This document shows positions 1 to 8,300 of a stretch of 38,919 nt of DNA, piece by piece. The DNA is from Candidatus Avelusimicrobium vaccinum (GTDB lineage: Bacteria; Elusimicrobiota; Elusimicrobia; Elusimicrobiales; Elusimicrobiaceae). The stretch lies in contig CADBIY010000012.1 of the NCBI GenBank assembly GCA_902794895.1, positions 1 to 38,919 of the forward strand. The letters run 5' to 3'. Below the pieces are notes generated by a model, which was given only the letters and a program-made list of their open reading frames with translations, ran no database searches and was not told where the DNA came from. The stretch's first letter is position 1. Every line of letters starts with the position of its first letter. The position numbers and the translations under genes are program-made.

Positions 1-49
1 TACGATATATAAAAACTGCCTTGAATAGACAACTAAAGATTGCATTTTT

Positions 50-79
50 ATTATAGCATGGGCTACAAAAATAGCGCAA
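50..79 (-). promoter_or_regulatory. Extended -10 promoter directed out of the left edge
   Basis: On the minus strand there is TGCTATAAT (58 to 50) with TTGCGC (79 to 74) 18 bases upstream as a possible -35. It would start transcription at about position 43, toward the left edge, for a gene outside the window. The box is identical to the extended -10 seen at 516-524 and 2926-2934, which supports it. Alternatively the upstream operon simply reads through. Confidence 0.5.
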
Positions 80-509
80 GCAAAAACCACCCCTGTGATA
101 ATTGAATAAACGGATCATCCGGCCGCAATTGCTGTGCGCGGTCCACATAGGTCATGGCCTGTTTAAGCAGTCCGCGTTGAAGTGATAAGTACGCAAGTTC
201 CAAATTGGCCGCACCCGCCAAGTTAGAATCGGAAGCATTTTCAAAGGTCTTGAGCGAAAAATAACACTCGTCACTTTCCCCTTCCACGCATTTTTGCATA
301 ATGGGACGTAATTCTTCCGGGAGGGTATAATCCATCACTGTACGGTGAAGAATCACATCATTTAATTTACTGTCCATCCGGGTAGCGGTCAAAGACGATT
401 TGGTGACCGTACGTGCCGTATCTGCCGCCGACTGCCCGGCAGGAGTTGTCTGTGCGCGTAGCAGACACGTAAGACCTATAAAAAGCAATAGGACGATTGA
501 TCGTTTCAT
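63..509 (-). CDS. Small exported protein with a TPR-like C-terminal part
   Basis: No named family is recognised. The 149-residue product begins with Lys-Arg and a hydrophobic run ending Leu-Leu-Arg-Ala before Gln-Thr-Thr, a typical signal peptide of about 20 residues, so it should be exported. The last 50 residues are helical and alanine/leucine rich (NLELAYLSLQ, then AMTYVDRAQQLRPDDP), resembling one tetratricopeptide-type helical pair. Two cysteines near the middle could form a disulfide. I chose the ATG at 509 because the signal peptide starts there. An in-frame ATG at 536 would add nine residues, but a -10 box (516-524) lies inside that extension. No Shine-Dalgarno sequence precedes 509, so the message may be leaderless. 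The gene lies 68 bases downstream of another small secreted protein on the same strand. Confidence 0.7.
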   Translation of the reverse strand: MKRSIVLLLFIGLTCLLRAQTTPAGQSAADTARTVTKSSLTATRMDSKLNDVILHRTVMDYTLPEELRPIMQKCVEGESDECYFSLKTFENASDSNLAGAANLELAYLSLQRGLLKQAMTYVDRAQQLRPDDPFIQLSQGWFLLALFL

Positions 510-515
510 ATAGAA

Positions 516-524
516 ATTATAGCA
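516..524 (-). promoter_or_regulatory. Extended -10 box just upstream of the 63-509 gene
   Basis: TGCTATAAT reads on the minus strand from 524 to 516. The hexamer ends six bases before the ATG at 509, so initiation would fall at or beside the start codon. The -35 region has no good match, as is common for extended -10 promoters. The box lies in the short gap after the upstream gene, so it could give a leaderless transcript. Confidence 0.45.
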
Positions 525-577
525 AAATTCCCCCATTCGGAGAGCGGATGTACGGTGTAGCGTAAAACAAAAAATAA

Positions 578-1234
578 TTAACGGGCTGATTTTACGGCCG
601 GAAATTGAAATTTAACCATTTCGGGAATCCAAAATTGTTCCACAGATGCAGGTGTATTGGCACCCGATTCGGCCGTATAGAAGAAGAAATCTATATCCTG
701 GTTGTTACCAAATTTACGGATTTCTAATTTTTCAGTAAATCCGTGTTCATCTTCCGTCCCCACATACAGCGAAGCAAACACTTTACCGGATTCTGTACCG
801 ACACAGAAAAGCCTGCCCTGCGCGGAATGTTGTTGATAGAAAACGCGTTGCCGCAAACACTCCTGCCGCGTGTGTTCGTAGCGTTCTTTTGCCGTTACGT
901 CCAAAAGTTCCGTTACCGGGTTTACGGAAAGTAATATAAAATTTTTTAGCGGAGCCTCCCATAAACCGCGCTTGAGGCCCCATTTCAACTCCTGCCATAA
1001 ACTAGTTTTTTGAACCCATTTATAATAAAAGGAGTTATTGGCTGTTTTTTCGTCCAACACCAACTCCAGCCCCGCAAATTGAACGCGTAGCGGATTAAAG
1101 TTGGCCGACGTATGGACGGCATTTTCTATTCGTTTTGTTAAGACTGTTTGTTGGACATTTTGCAGTTGCTTGGCAGGGGTTAAAGTTGTAGCCAAAAGCA
1201 AAAGAGCCATGGTCCCTATAACAATTTTTTTCAT
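578..1234 (-). CDS. Secreted hypothetical protein
   Basis: I do not recognise a family. The 218-residue product starts with Met-Lys-Lys and a hydrophobic run of leucines and alanines up to about residue 21, a clear Sec signal peptide. The mature part is mixed alpha/beta, rich in aromatic residues (FYYKWVQ, LWQELKWG, DIDFFFYTAES), with two cysteines about 22 residues apart that could pair in the periplasm. A GAGGA Shine-Dalgarno sits about eight bases before the ATG at 1234, and a promoter with TTGCTG and TATACT boxes (1272-1299) lies upstream. It is followed on the same strand by the small exported protein at 63-509, so the two may share a transcript. Nothing in the sequence points to an enzymatic role. 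Confidence 0.75.
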   Translation of the reverse strand: MKKIVIGTMALLLLATTLTPAKQLQNVQQTVLTKRIENAVHTSANFNPLRVQFAGLELVLDEKTANNSFYYKWVQKTSLWQELKWGLKRGLWEAPLKNFILLSVNPVTELLDVTAKERYEHTRQECLRQRVFYQQHSAQGRLFCVGTESGKVFASLYVGTEDEHGFTEKLEIRKFGNNQDIDFFFYTAESGANTPASVEQFWIPEMVKFQFPAVKSAR

Positions 1235-1271
1235 TATTTTCTGTCCTCAAAGCAAAAACAAGCCTACTATC

Positions 1272-1299
1272 AGTATACCAAAAAAAGCATACACAGCAA
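1272..1299 (-). promoter_or_regulatory. Sigma-70-type promoter of the 578-1234 gene
   Basis: On the minus strand TTGCTG (1299 to 1294) is separated by 16 bases from TATACT (1277 to 1272). Initiation near 1265 would leave a leader of about 30 bases containing the GAGGA ribosome-binding site. A GACCTA hexamer (1309-1314, plus strand) lies just upstream of the -35. Confidence 0.5.
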
Positions 1300-1348
1300 G
1301 GGCCAAAAGACCTATGTATGTTTAGGACTCCCCTTCCGCCCAAATTAT

Positions 1349-1375
1349 AAAAAACCCCCCGGTATAAACCGGGGG
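1349..1375 (-). terminator. Rho-independent terminator after tig
   Basis: CCCCCGG (1356-1362) and CCGGGGG (1369-1375) form a seven-pair GC stem with a six-base loop. On the minus strand the hairpin is followed by a run of six T (complement of 1349-1354), as expected for termination of the trigger factor transcript. The gene ends 26 bases before it. Confidence 0.85.
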
Positions 1376-1400
1376 ATACTGCTATAAAGACGGGTTTTCC

Positions 1401-2687
1401 TTATTTATAGCTTGCGTTGGATTTTAAAAAATCAAACACTTTGCGTTCGGTAAGCGTGGCCAAAATGTGCGCTTTGCGTTCTTCAAAGAATGCTTTGATT
1501 TTCTTTTCATCACTTTTATTTTGGGCAGAAGCAATACTTTTATCCAATTCGGCCTTCCAGTCCGCTTCCACGGCTTCTAAATTTTCTTTTTTGGCAATTG
1601 CATGCACAATATACCCAATACGAAGATCTTTTTCTACCGTCGGACGGATGCGTTCTTCAAACGCTTTGTGTTGTTCCGCCGTCAGTTGGTGCGGATCTAA
1701 CTGTGTCATATTATGCACAAAGTTATGCAAAGAAGATTCGGTATATTCTTCCACTAAACTTTGCGGCAACTCAAAATTGTTCATTTTTACTAAGTGATTT
1801 TCAATTTGGGCTACTTCGTCGCGATTGGATGCTTGTTTTGCTTCATTATCCAAACTTTCTTTCACTTTGGCTTTCAACGCATCTAACGTTTCAAAACCCA
1901 TATCTTTGGCAAAACTGTCATTCAATTCGGGTACAATTTTATTTTTAATATCATCAACGGTTACGTGATAAGAAACCGTATCCTGTCCGTCTTTGCTTTC
2001 AATATCCTTCACGTCGCCTTTTTTAAGTCCTTTTAACCCCTCGGCTAAACCAGGCATGGTTTGCGGAGCGGCCATATCGACTAATTCGCTATCGGCAGAG
2101 AGTTTATAATCGTCTGTACCGTTACGTTTGCCGGTGTAATGGATAACTGCGTAGCATTTGTCATCAATGACGGATCCTTCGGCAGCACTTTCCAAACGGG
2201 CATTGGCATCTAATACCCGGTCTAAATTTTCTTTTACATCCGCTTCGGTAGCAGTTTCCGGCTTTTTGGTAATTTCAATGCCTTTATAATCTTTTACTTC
2301 AAATTCCGGAGCCACATCTACCGCGATTTCAAATGTAAACGGTTTTCCATCATTAAAATTAGCAAAATCGCCTTTGGTTAATGTAGGAACGGCAACCGGG
2401 TCCAATTTAGCATCTTCCACGGCGGCATTGATGGCGGCTTTTACGGTTAAATCCAAGGCACGTTCCTTAATATGGCCTGCAAAATTTTGTTTGACTAAAT
2501 CAAGCGGTACTTTCCCGGCACGAAATCCTTGCATTTGGGCACGGGATTGCACTTGAACAGCCGCATTTTGAAAAGATTTGGTAACCAGTTCCGGTGTAGC
2601 CTCTACTGATAAAGTAACCCGGCATCCTTCTTTATTAAGTTGTTTGGTTTTTACCTCGCCGCTTTGGGCAGTTTTGAAGATGGACAT
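1401..2687 (-). CDS. tig: Trigger factor, ribosome-associated chaperone and prolyl isomerase
   Basis: Trigger factor docks at the ribosomal exit tunnel and shields nascent chains. The N-terminal third has the ribosome-binding signature (QGFRAGKVPLDLV, the family GFRxGKxP loop). The middle (roughly residues 150-240) has the FKBP-like pattern with MPGLAEGLKGLKKGD, and the rest is the helical C-terminal chaperone arm. Length (428 residues) is normal. I chose ATG at 2687, where the usual Met-Ser-Ile-Phe beginning starts. A GTG at 2699 is in frame but overlaps the GAGGAG ribosome-binding site, so it is unlikely. The two tRNA genes just upstream on the same strand leave no separate promoter visible, so tig is probably transcribed with them and processed. 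A hairpin terminator follows. In many bacteria tig neighbours clpP and clpX, whereas here clpP lies 20 kb away. Confidence 0.95.
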   Translation of the reverse strand: MSIFKTAQSGEVKTKQLNKEGCRVTLSVEATPELVTKSFQNAAVQVQSRAQMQGFRAGKVPLDLVKQNFAGHIKERALDLTVKAAINAAVEDAKLDPVAVPTLTKGDFANFNDGKPFTFEIAVDVAPEFEVKDYKGIEITKKPETATEADVKENLDRVLDANARLESAAEGSVIDDKCYAVIHYTGKRNGTDDYKLSADSELVDMAAPQTMPGLAEGLKGLKKGDVKDIESKDGQDTVSYHVTVDDIKNKIVPELNDSFAKDMGFETLDALKAKVKESLDNEAKQASNRDEVAQIENHLVKMNNFELPQSLVEEYTESSLHNFVHNMTQLDPHQLTAEQHKAFEERIRPTVEKDLRIGYIVHAIAKKENLEAVEADWKAELDKSIASAQNKSDEKKIKAFFEERKAHILATLTERKVFDFLKSNASYK

Positions 2688-2731
2688 CTTATAATACACT
2701 CCTCTTTATTGCCGGCATAGCCGGTAAAATA

Positions 2732-2813
2732 TGGACGGAGAGGGACTTGAACCCTCACGGTGTGAACCATACGCTCCTAAGGCGTACGCGTCTACCAGTT
2801 CCGCCATCCGTCC
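2732..2813 (-). tRNA. tRNA-Leu (anticodon UAG)
   Basis: The minus strand folds as a class II tRNA of 82 bases: acceptor GGACGGA pairs with TCCGTCC, the anticodon loop is CTTAGGA (anticodon TAG), there is a long variable arm, and the T arm contains GGTTCAAGTCC. The discriminator is A and the CCA end is not encoded. It reads CUA-type and related leucine codons. It is 24 bases downstream of tRNA-Lys and 45 bases upstream of tig. Confidence 0.95.
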
Positions 2814-2837
2814 TTGATATTTTTGAAATACTAAATG

Positions 2838-2910
2838 TGGGCCATGTGAGGCTCGAACTCACGACCTTACGCTTAAGAGGCGTCTGCTCTACCAACTGAG
2901 CTAATGGCCC
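2838..2910 (-). tRNA. tRNA-Lys (anticodon CUU)
   Basis: A 73-base cloverleaf on the minus strand: acceptor GGGCCAT pairs with ATGGCCC, the D arm is GCTCAGTTGGTAGAGC, the anticodon loop is CTCTTAA (anticodon CTT), and the T arm has GAGTTCGAGCCTC. The discriminator is A and CCA is not encoded. It is the first gene of the tRNA-tRNA-tig transcript, with a promoter 16 bases upstream. Confidence 0.95.
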
Positions 2911-2925
2911 TATTAAGATAATGCT

Positions 2926-2954
2926 ATTATAGCAAATAAAAGATATACCGGTAA
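2926..2954 (-). promoter_or_regulatory. Promoter of the tRNA-Lys, tRNA-Leu, tig unit
   Basis: On the minus strand TTACCG (2954 to 2949) is followed after 17 bases by TATAAT (2931 to 2926), itself preceded by TG as TTTGCTATAAT. Initiation would be near 2919, nine bases before the tRNA-Lys 5-prime end, which is a sensible distance for a tRNA promoter. Confidence 0.7.
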
Positions 2955-3030
2955 ACCCCGGCACCTGGTTTAGGAAGTTTCTTTATTGTAACATATTTTG
3001 TGTTTAATCCGTTTATTTTAGATGTTATAT

Positions 3031-3060
3031 TTGACATTGTTATATAATAAGCGATACAAT
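3031..3060 (+). promoter_or_regulatory. Promoter of the DUF885 gene
   Basis: A perfect TTGACA (3031-3036) is separated by 18 bases from TACAAT (3055-3060). Initiation near 3067 would give a leader of about 31 bases with an AGGAA ribosome-binding site before the ATG at 3098. It is divergent from the tRNA/tig promoter. Confidence 0.7.
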
Positions 3061-3097
3061 AAAATTGTTTTTAAATTATCATATAGGAACGTACTTT

Positions 3098-4957
3098 ATG
3101 AATCATACAAAAATACATTACTTTGCTATTTTGGCCGGTTGTTTATTGTTTACAACACCTCTTTATACGCAAAATATCATGGATATGGACAATATCGATA
3201 CCATTTTGCAGGATACTGCCTTTAATGATCTGGCAAATCGGTATGCATCTGTTTTATTGTCTTTTTTCCCGGAACGGGCAACCCGGTTAGGTTATTCGTC
3301 GGCAAATACCAAATTAGACGATCGGACCCCTCAACATAGTGCCCAGGCGTTGGCTGCTTTGCACAGCATTCGCCAACAACTCGAAACCATGGAAACAGGT
3401 ACACTGTCTCCGTCTAAAAAAGCAGACCGGAAACTGTTGCTTAATGACTTGGATTATATGATTTGGTTAGAAGAGCAGGATCGTGTTTCCTCGAACCCGT
3501 TATATTATGCGGAAGCATTTGATGCCATCTATGATTTGCGGCTGAAGCAAATGGCTTCGCCTAACCGCCAACGGCTCGATATCCTAGCCCGTCTTCACGC
3601 ATTATCCAAAGTGGCGGACCAAGCCGAAACTTATCTAACCCATGCGCCGGCTTTTCAAGCCCAAATAGCCATGGAAAAAGCCTATTATGCCTTTTTATCT
3701 ATGGATGATTTGACCGAGTTCTTACTCAAAACCTCCCCGGATGAAGACACTTCGTCCCAGATTAAACAACAAACGGCCCAAGCCAAACACGCTATTAAAC
3801 GTTTATTTGATTTGTTTAAGCAACTATCCCGTGCGGAAAATACATACGATTTCCGGGCAGGGGAGGAGGCATATAATTTTCTATTAAAAAACCAATACCA
3901 AATTACTGAAAAATCGGAAAAACTATTGGCTCAATTAGAAAAGAAGGTGCAAGAGGCACAACAAGAGTTAACAAAATCGTTGCGTCCTTTTATACAGGAT
4001 ATAGAAACCGAAGAAATCACGGTGCTAGACGGTCAAGAAAACGAAACAGATCTTGCTGTCCAAAAAAAGGAGTCAACTTCTGCCAAAACAAAAGATAATG
4101 AACCTCAGGGGTTGCTAAATGCACAAGATTTTTATGCGGTCACCAAACGTATTATTGAAGTAGAACCGCCGGAAGATCCGTTAACAGCCTTAGCCCAACA
4201 GGCCGAAGCTGCCGCTGCCTTTTTTAATGAACAAGGTATTTTTCCGCAAAAATCCTTTAAATTTAATGTCGTGGCTATGCCCCAGTATTTTGCCTATTTC
4301 AAAGCCTATTTATTAGTCCCCCCCTACGGTAATCAATATAATTCACATACTGATTTTTTCTTGCGTTTACCGAATGGAAATCAATTATCCCAACAAGAAC
4401 AGTTAAACCGAGATTTTAACCAACCGGTCCAAAAGTTAATGCTTACCGAAGAATTAATCCCCGGTAGGTATTATCAAACAGTAGCCACGGCCAACTTATC
4501 TGCCCAGCGCCGTTTTTATCCTTCGAAAACTATACAAAACGGATGGAAAAAATACGCACAACAAGTTGCGCTGGAAAAAGGATTTTTGATTACCGATGAA
4601 GATCTTTTATTCACGGCTTGGGAGCACTATATCCAAGCCTTGCAGGCACTGGCCGATTTTAAATTGCATACACGTCAATTCTCCTACACGGATACACTGG
4701 AATTTCTTACCTTGGAACATGGTCTGGAACAGGATCAAGCCGACACATTGATTAAACAAATCGTATCGGCCCCGGCAGAGGCATTAAGTTATCAAGCCGG
4801 GTTTGATGTACTACAAAATTTGCGCCATAAATATCAAAAGAAACAAGGTAAAAAATTCAAAGAAGAAACCTTTCATTCTTATCTGTTACAAGCCGGGAAC
4901 CTTACCCCGGATGAACTGGAAAAAGAAGTAGCCCGTTTCTACAAGGAATCAAAATAA
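3098..4957 (+). CDS. Exported DUF885-family protein with a degenerate metal site
   Basis: DUF885 proteins are long helical, M2/M32-like predicted metallohydrolases. The match is clear at the start (RYASVLLSFFPERATRLGY) and near the end (a LADFKLHTRQFSYTDTLEFL stretch, then a segment beginning APAEALSYQAGFDVLQNLR, then FHSYLLQAGNLTPDELEKEV). In typical members the core carries HExxPGHH and, downstream, GWxxYxE. Here the first motif reads E451-E-L-I-P-G-R-Y458 and the second reads G482-W-K-K-Y-A-Q488, so the expected metal-binding histidines and the downstream glutamate are replaced. A charged insert lies near residues 305-345. The start at 3098 has AGGAA nine bases upstream and begins a signal-peptide-like segment (about 25 residues, ending Leu-Tyr-Thr-Gln). 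The 619-residue length is normal. It stands alone, with its own promoter and terminator. It is probably exported and possibly non-catalytic. Confidence 0.85.
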   Translation: MNHTKIHYFAILAGCLLFTTPLYTQNIMDMDNIDTILQDTAFNDLANRYASVLLSFFPERATRLGYSSANTKLDDRTPQHSAQALAALHSIRQQLETMETGTLSPSKKADRKLLLNDLDYMIWLEEQDRVSSNPLYYAEAFDAIYDLRLKQMASPNRQRLDILARLHALSKVADQAETYLTHAPAFQAQIAMEKAYYAFLSMDDLTEFLLKTSPDEDTSSQIKQQTAQAKHAIKRLFDLFKQLSRAENTYDFRAGEEAYNFLLKNQYQITEKSEKLLAQLEKKVQEAQQELTKSLRPFIQDIETEEITVLDGQENETDLAVQKKESTSAKTKDNEPQGLLNAQDFYAVTKRIIEVEPPEDPLTALAQQAEAAAAFFNEQGIFPQKSFKFNVVAMPQYFAYFKAYLLVPPYGNQYNSHTDFFLRLPNGNQLSQQEQLNRDFNQPVQKLMLTEELIPGRYYQTVATANLSAQRRFYPSKTIQNGWKKYAQQVALEKGFLITDEDLLFTAWEHYIQALQALADFKLHTRQFSYTDTLEFLTLEHGLEQDQADTLIKQIVSAPAEALSYQAGFDVLQNLRHKYQKKQGKKFKEETFHSYLLQAGNLTPDELEKEVARFYKESK

Positions 4958-4973
4958 ACTTGTCAAACAGTAA

Positions 4974-5003
4974 AAACTCCCCCGCTCTTCGGCGGGGGAG
5001 TTT
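4974..5003 (+). terminator. Hairpin terminator after the DUF885 gene
   Basis: AAACTCCCCCGC (4974-4985) pairs perfectly with GCGGGGGAGTTT (4992-5003) around a TCTTCG loop. The stem is very stable and ends in a short T run. Because both arms carry A/T ends it can act on both strands. It begins 16 bases after the stop codon. Confidence 0.8.
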
Positions 5004-5145
5004 CACATACGGGTAAAACCGAAGCAAAGCGGAGTCCTGAAAATGTCTTTATTCAGGACCTATTTCCCCTAAGGGCTTAGATCCTTCTTAACTACCTACC
5101 GCACGCAACTTTCCACGCTTTGTGTTTGCTGTTTTTAAACAAAGT

Positions 5146-5172
5146 GTCATTCCAAACTTGATTTGGAATCTT
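5146..5172 (+). repeat. Short palindromic repeat, copy 1
   Basis: The unit reads GTCATTCCAAACTTGATT followed by TGGAATCTTCC. Its centre (5150-5168) is a perfect seven-pair hairpin with loop CTTGA. It resembles the small dispersed hairpin repeats found between genes in several bacteria. Its partner at 5214-5243 is in the opposite orientation. Confidence 0.5.
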
Positions 5173-5213
5173 CCGCTTTTATTCTTGCTGTTTCGTAACT
5201 ACCACAACATTCG

Positions 5214-5243
5214 TTGAAGATTTTCAATCAAGTTCAGGATGAC
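5214..5243 (-). repeat. Short palindromic repeat, inverted copy 2
   Basis: On the minus strand this reads GTCATCCTGAACTTGATT followed by GAAAATCTTCA, matching the copy at 5146-5172 at GTCAT, AACTTGATT and AATCTTC. The internal hairpin has decayed (CCTGAA against TGAAAA), so this copy no longer folds well by itself. The two copies can pair with each other. Confidence 0.45.
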
Positions 5244-5321
5244 TTGATGATTTATCTTAACAACCGGTTCATCGGTAAAACCTTAACAAAACCCCATGCC
5301 TAGCCGGGAGTTTCACAACAC

Positions 5322-5359
5322 ACAAAGAAACCCCGGGCTTACGCCCGGGGTTTCTTTGT
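5322..5359 (-). terminator. Terminator of the giant J-domain gene
   Basis: A perfect 17-pair inverted repeat, with arms 5322-5338 and 5343-5359 (core AACCCCGGGC) around a TTAC loop, ends 13 bases from the stop codon at 5372. The minus-strand downstream arm ends GGGGTTTCTTTGT, giving the T-rich tail. Confidence 0.85.
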
Positions 5360-5371
5360 ATTAGCACTATT

Positions 5372-8300
5372 TTAATAAGCAGATTCTGCCGTGTTAAGTA
5401 ACCTTACGAATTTCTCTTGCAATTCGTTAAAAAACTGTTGGATTTTTTTCTGCCGCCGTTCTTTCGTTTTTGTTTCCAGTTCCGGCAACAACGCTTGAAA
5501 GACTTGTTCCTGTTCATCCAACATATACTGAATACTGGCAACGCAAGAATCCGAATATAGTACAGCACTACTAATCATTTGACTTCTTACAGCATAAAAC
5601 TGTTTTAAATAGTCAGGTTCATGAGACTGTAAAATATTACTCGCCTGTAACATTACGTTCTTTTTTATCTGTTGCAACTGTGCCCGTTTTTGGGGTTCGC
5701 TGAGTTCATTTGAGGCAACAATCTCATCCATCCGTTTTAAAGCCGGTTCCAACAAAGACACCAGTGGATCTCTCACCTCTTCAGGATAAATTTCCATATA
5801 AGTGGTCAAGAAATTATGATACACATAACTGAAATAGTCTGCTTCGTCCTCAATATTTTCGAGTTCATAATAAATTCCAGGGTCTTGTGCTTGGGCAGCA
5901 GCCGCACTTCCAGCATCCATACCCAAAGATTTCAATAAGCGTTCCAGTTGTTCTGATAATTTTTTACCGGCTTTTTCTATTAAGTTGCCGACTTTACTAT
6001 CGCTTAATTTTAAATTAGACACAATACCCGTAACCTCTTTAATATACCGGTCATATAATTCCTCTACTTGTTTTTGCACCGCCACCGGGGCCGAAGCATA
6101 TGCGGCCATAAAACTTTTCTTTTCAGCAGTCACTTGAGCCACTGTTGCACTCCGTTGCAACTGCAGGGCAAGTTGCCTATTTAAGCGTTCTATTTCTTGT
6201 TGTTGTTCTTCTTCCGTTTTATTTGCATTTAATACAGATTCTATTTCTTGCAGAAATTGCTTCCAATATTCATCCGCCTCTTTAGCAAATGTTTCGCCAT
6301 ATTGTTGCCTTATTTGAGAAATACTTTCCTGATATTGTTGCCGTAACGGTTTCATGGCCGCCTCAATAGATTCTTGTTTTAATTGGTCTTGCACGGCACC
6401 CATCACAGCATCATTCGCTAACATGTAAGAAGCATTTTCCCGAAGCATTTGACGGTTATCTTGATTTATCAAATGCAATTTCCACGGGCTAAACGGTTCT
6501 AACACATTATGCCAGGTTTGGTAGAGCACTTCTCCCATCGAGGAGCCCGCAAAAGACAGATACGGCATGCCCAACCACGATCCTACCAACGGTTCCACGG
6601 AGGACACACGTTCATATAAGGACGGAAGCGTCGGTGGCAGATTTTGTTCTTTTGCTTTTTGCTCTAACGCCTCTAACCCCGCTTGGAAAGGCGCAAGAAC
6701 TTCTTTTTGTTCACTTTCTACCTGTGAAGACAATGACTGGCGGAAATGATCCTGTAATAAGAAATCCGCCCCGTACATAGCCGGCAGGAAACGCGTAATG
6801 CTGTAATAACTTCCTTGCCAATAACTCGGCAACTTCGCTATATTCACTCTAAACGGATTAAACATTCCATTATCTTCCATGTATTTCTGCACATTACCGA
6901 CTACATCACTTAAATCTTTGCTGGCAGAGCCGAAAGCCACTCCGTTACTGCCATCAAACACACCGCCTTTGAGCGTAATCGCCAGGGATTGTCCGGCTTC
7001 ATTTTCTAACATAGCCGTTCCGCCCAAGTCTAACATGCGGTCAAAGGCGGCCCTTTTCTCCGGATTACGCAACACATCATAGGCCTCCGCTACCCGTTTA
7101 TACATTGCCTCCATATTTCCGCCTTTATCCGGGTGAGTCAATATGGCCTGACGTCTGAAAGCTTGTTGAATTTCCTTATCCGTAGCTGTCCGCGCAACGC
7201 CTAAAATTTCGTAATAGTTTTCCACCACCTCATTGCCTTTTTTGGATAACACTCCCGACACATGGGCTTGGTTGCGCACTAAACCGGAATGCAGATTCAT
7301 AAATTCTTGTTGGGAAATCTGCACCCAACCCTTTTCCGCCCCTTCATATTTCCAGTATTTGGTAGCCCCCGGCATATGGCTGGAAAGCCAATTTTGCGCA
7401 GATACTTTTTGTGCAGCTTGGGCCGTCATATAGGCCTCCGCCCGGGCCTGACGTAAAGCCGCCCCGGTAAGAGGTTCAAATTTAAAGCCATTGTCGGCAG
7501 CGGCCGACAACATGCGTTCCCAATCCCCCAGAGTTTGAATTCCATTTTCTAATCCTAACTCACGCATATTTACCGTTACCGTTCTCTTCCCTTGGGTTAA
7601 AACGACGGCTTCAATTTCTTTACGGGCAGGTCCTAAACCGAACAACCGGCGGTTATACATATCGGTCCATTTGGTCCAAGGACGTAAAGCCGGTACCATT
7701 TCATACACCGTTTCCACCTTGAGGGCATGCGGCGTAGAAGTAGCCGTTACTCCCGGGCCCGGTAAAGCCAACTGTCCTTCGGTTACGGAAGTAGTTGCTT
7801 TCATTCCTCCGTTAGTAACTGCTGTAATCGTCCCCGCCTGATTTTGAAATTTCTTCACACGGTTTGCAAGGACAACGGCTTCGCGTAATTCCCGGGCACC
7901 GGCTGCTAAACCGGCCATCCGTCCGGTACGGGCTGTTCTTCCGGCGACTTTAATAGCGCGCGGCAAGGCTTTTACCCCGGCAATTCCGGTACGGAAAATA
8001 GGACTCACAAATTTACCGATAATGCGTAAAGCCCCGTCAAAAGCCACCCAGGTTAAAATTTCCACCAACACGGCTCCCATCACACGGCCTACTTCCTTGG
8101 CTTTTAAAATATCGTTCCCCTTATAATTATCATCAAGGACACATTTATAATAAAAATCTCCGGGCGGTAATTGACTTATTTTACGTGTGGTGGTTCTGCC
8201 ATCCAATTTCTCTTCCCAGGAAAGCAAGTGGTCCACGGCAGGGTTTACCTTTTTATAAACCGTTCTGGGCGTCTTAAAGGCCCTGTGCATTTTAGCAAGT

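Larger units (their letters stand above)
5004..5321. other. Gene-free stretch with degenerate palindromic repeats
   Basis: About 320 bases between the two terminators carry no convincing gene. The stretch holds GTCCTGAA (5034-5041) pairing with TTCAGGAC (5052-5059), a perfect TTCCAAA-CTTGA-TTTGGAA palindrome (5150-5168), and an inverted, partly decayed copy of that unit (5214-5243, minus strand). I see no promoter, tRNA or recognised structured RNA. It looks like intergenic repeat DNA, though a small RNA cannot be excluded. Confidence 0.55.

Noticed and set aside
2688-2699. GTG at 2699 as an earlier start for trigger factor
   Set aside because: It overlaps the GAGGAG ribosome-binding site and adds four residues not seen in the family; the ATG at 2687 begins the normal N-terminus.
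2755-2964. Open frame of 69 codons on the minus strand
   Set aside because: It runs straight through tRNA-Leu and tRNA-Lys, which explain the sequence fully.
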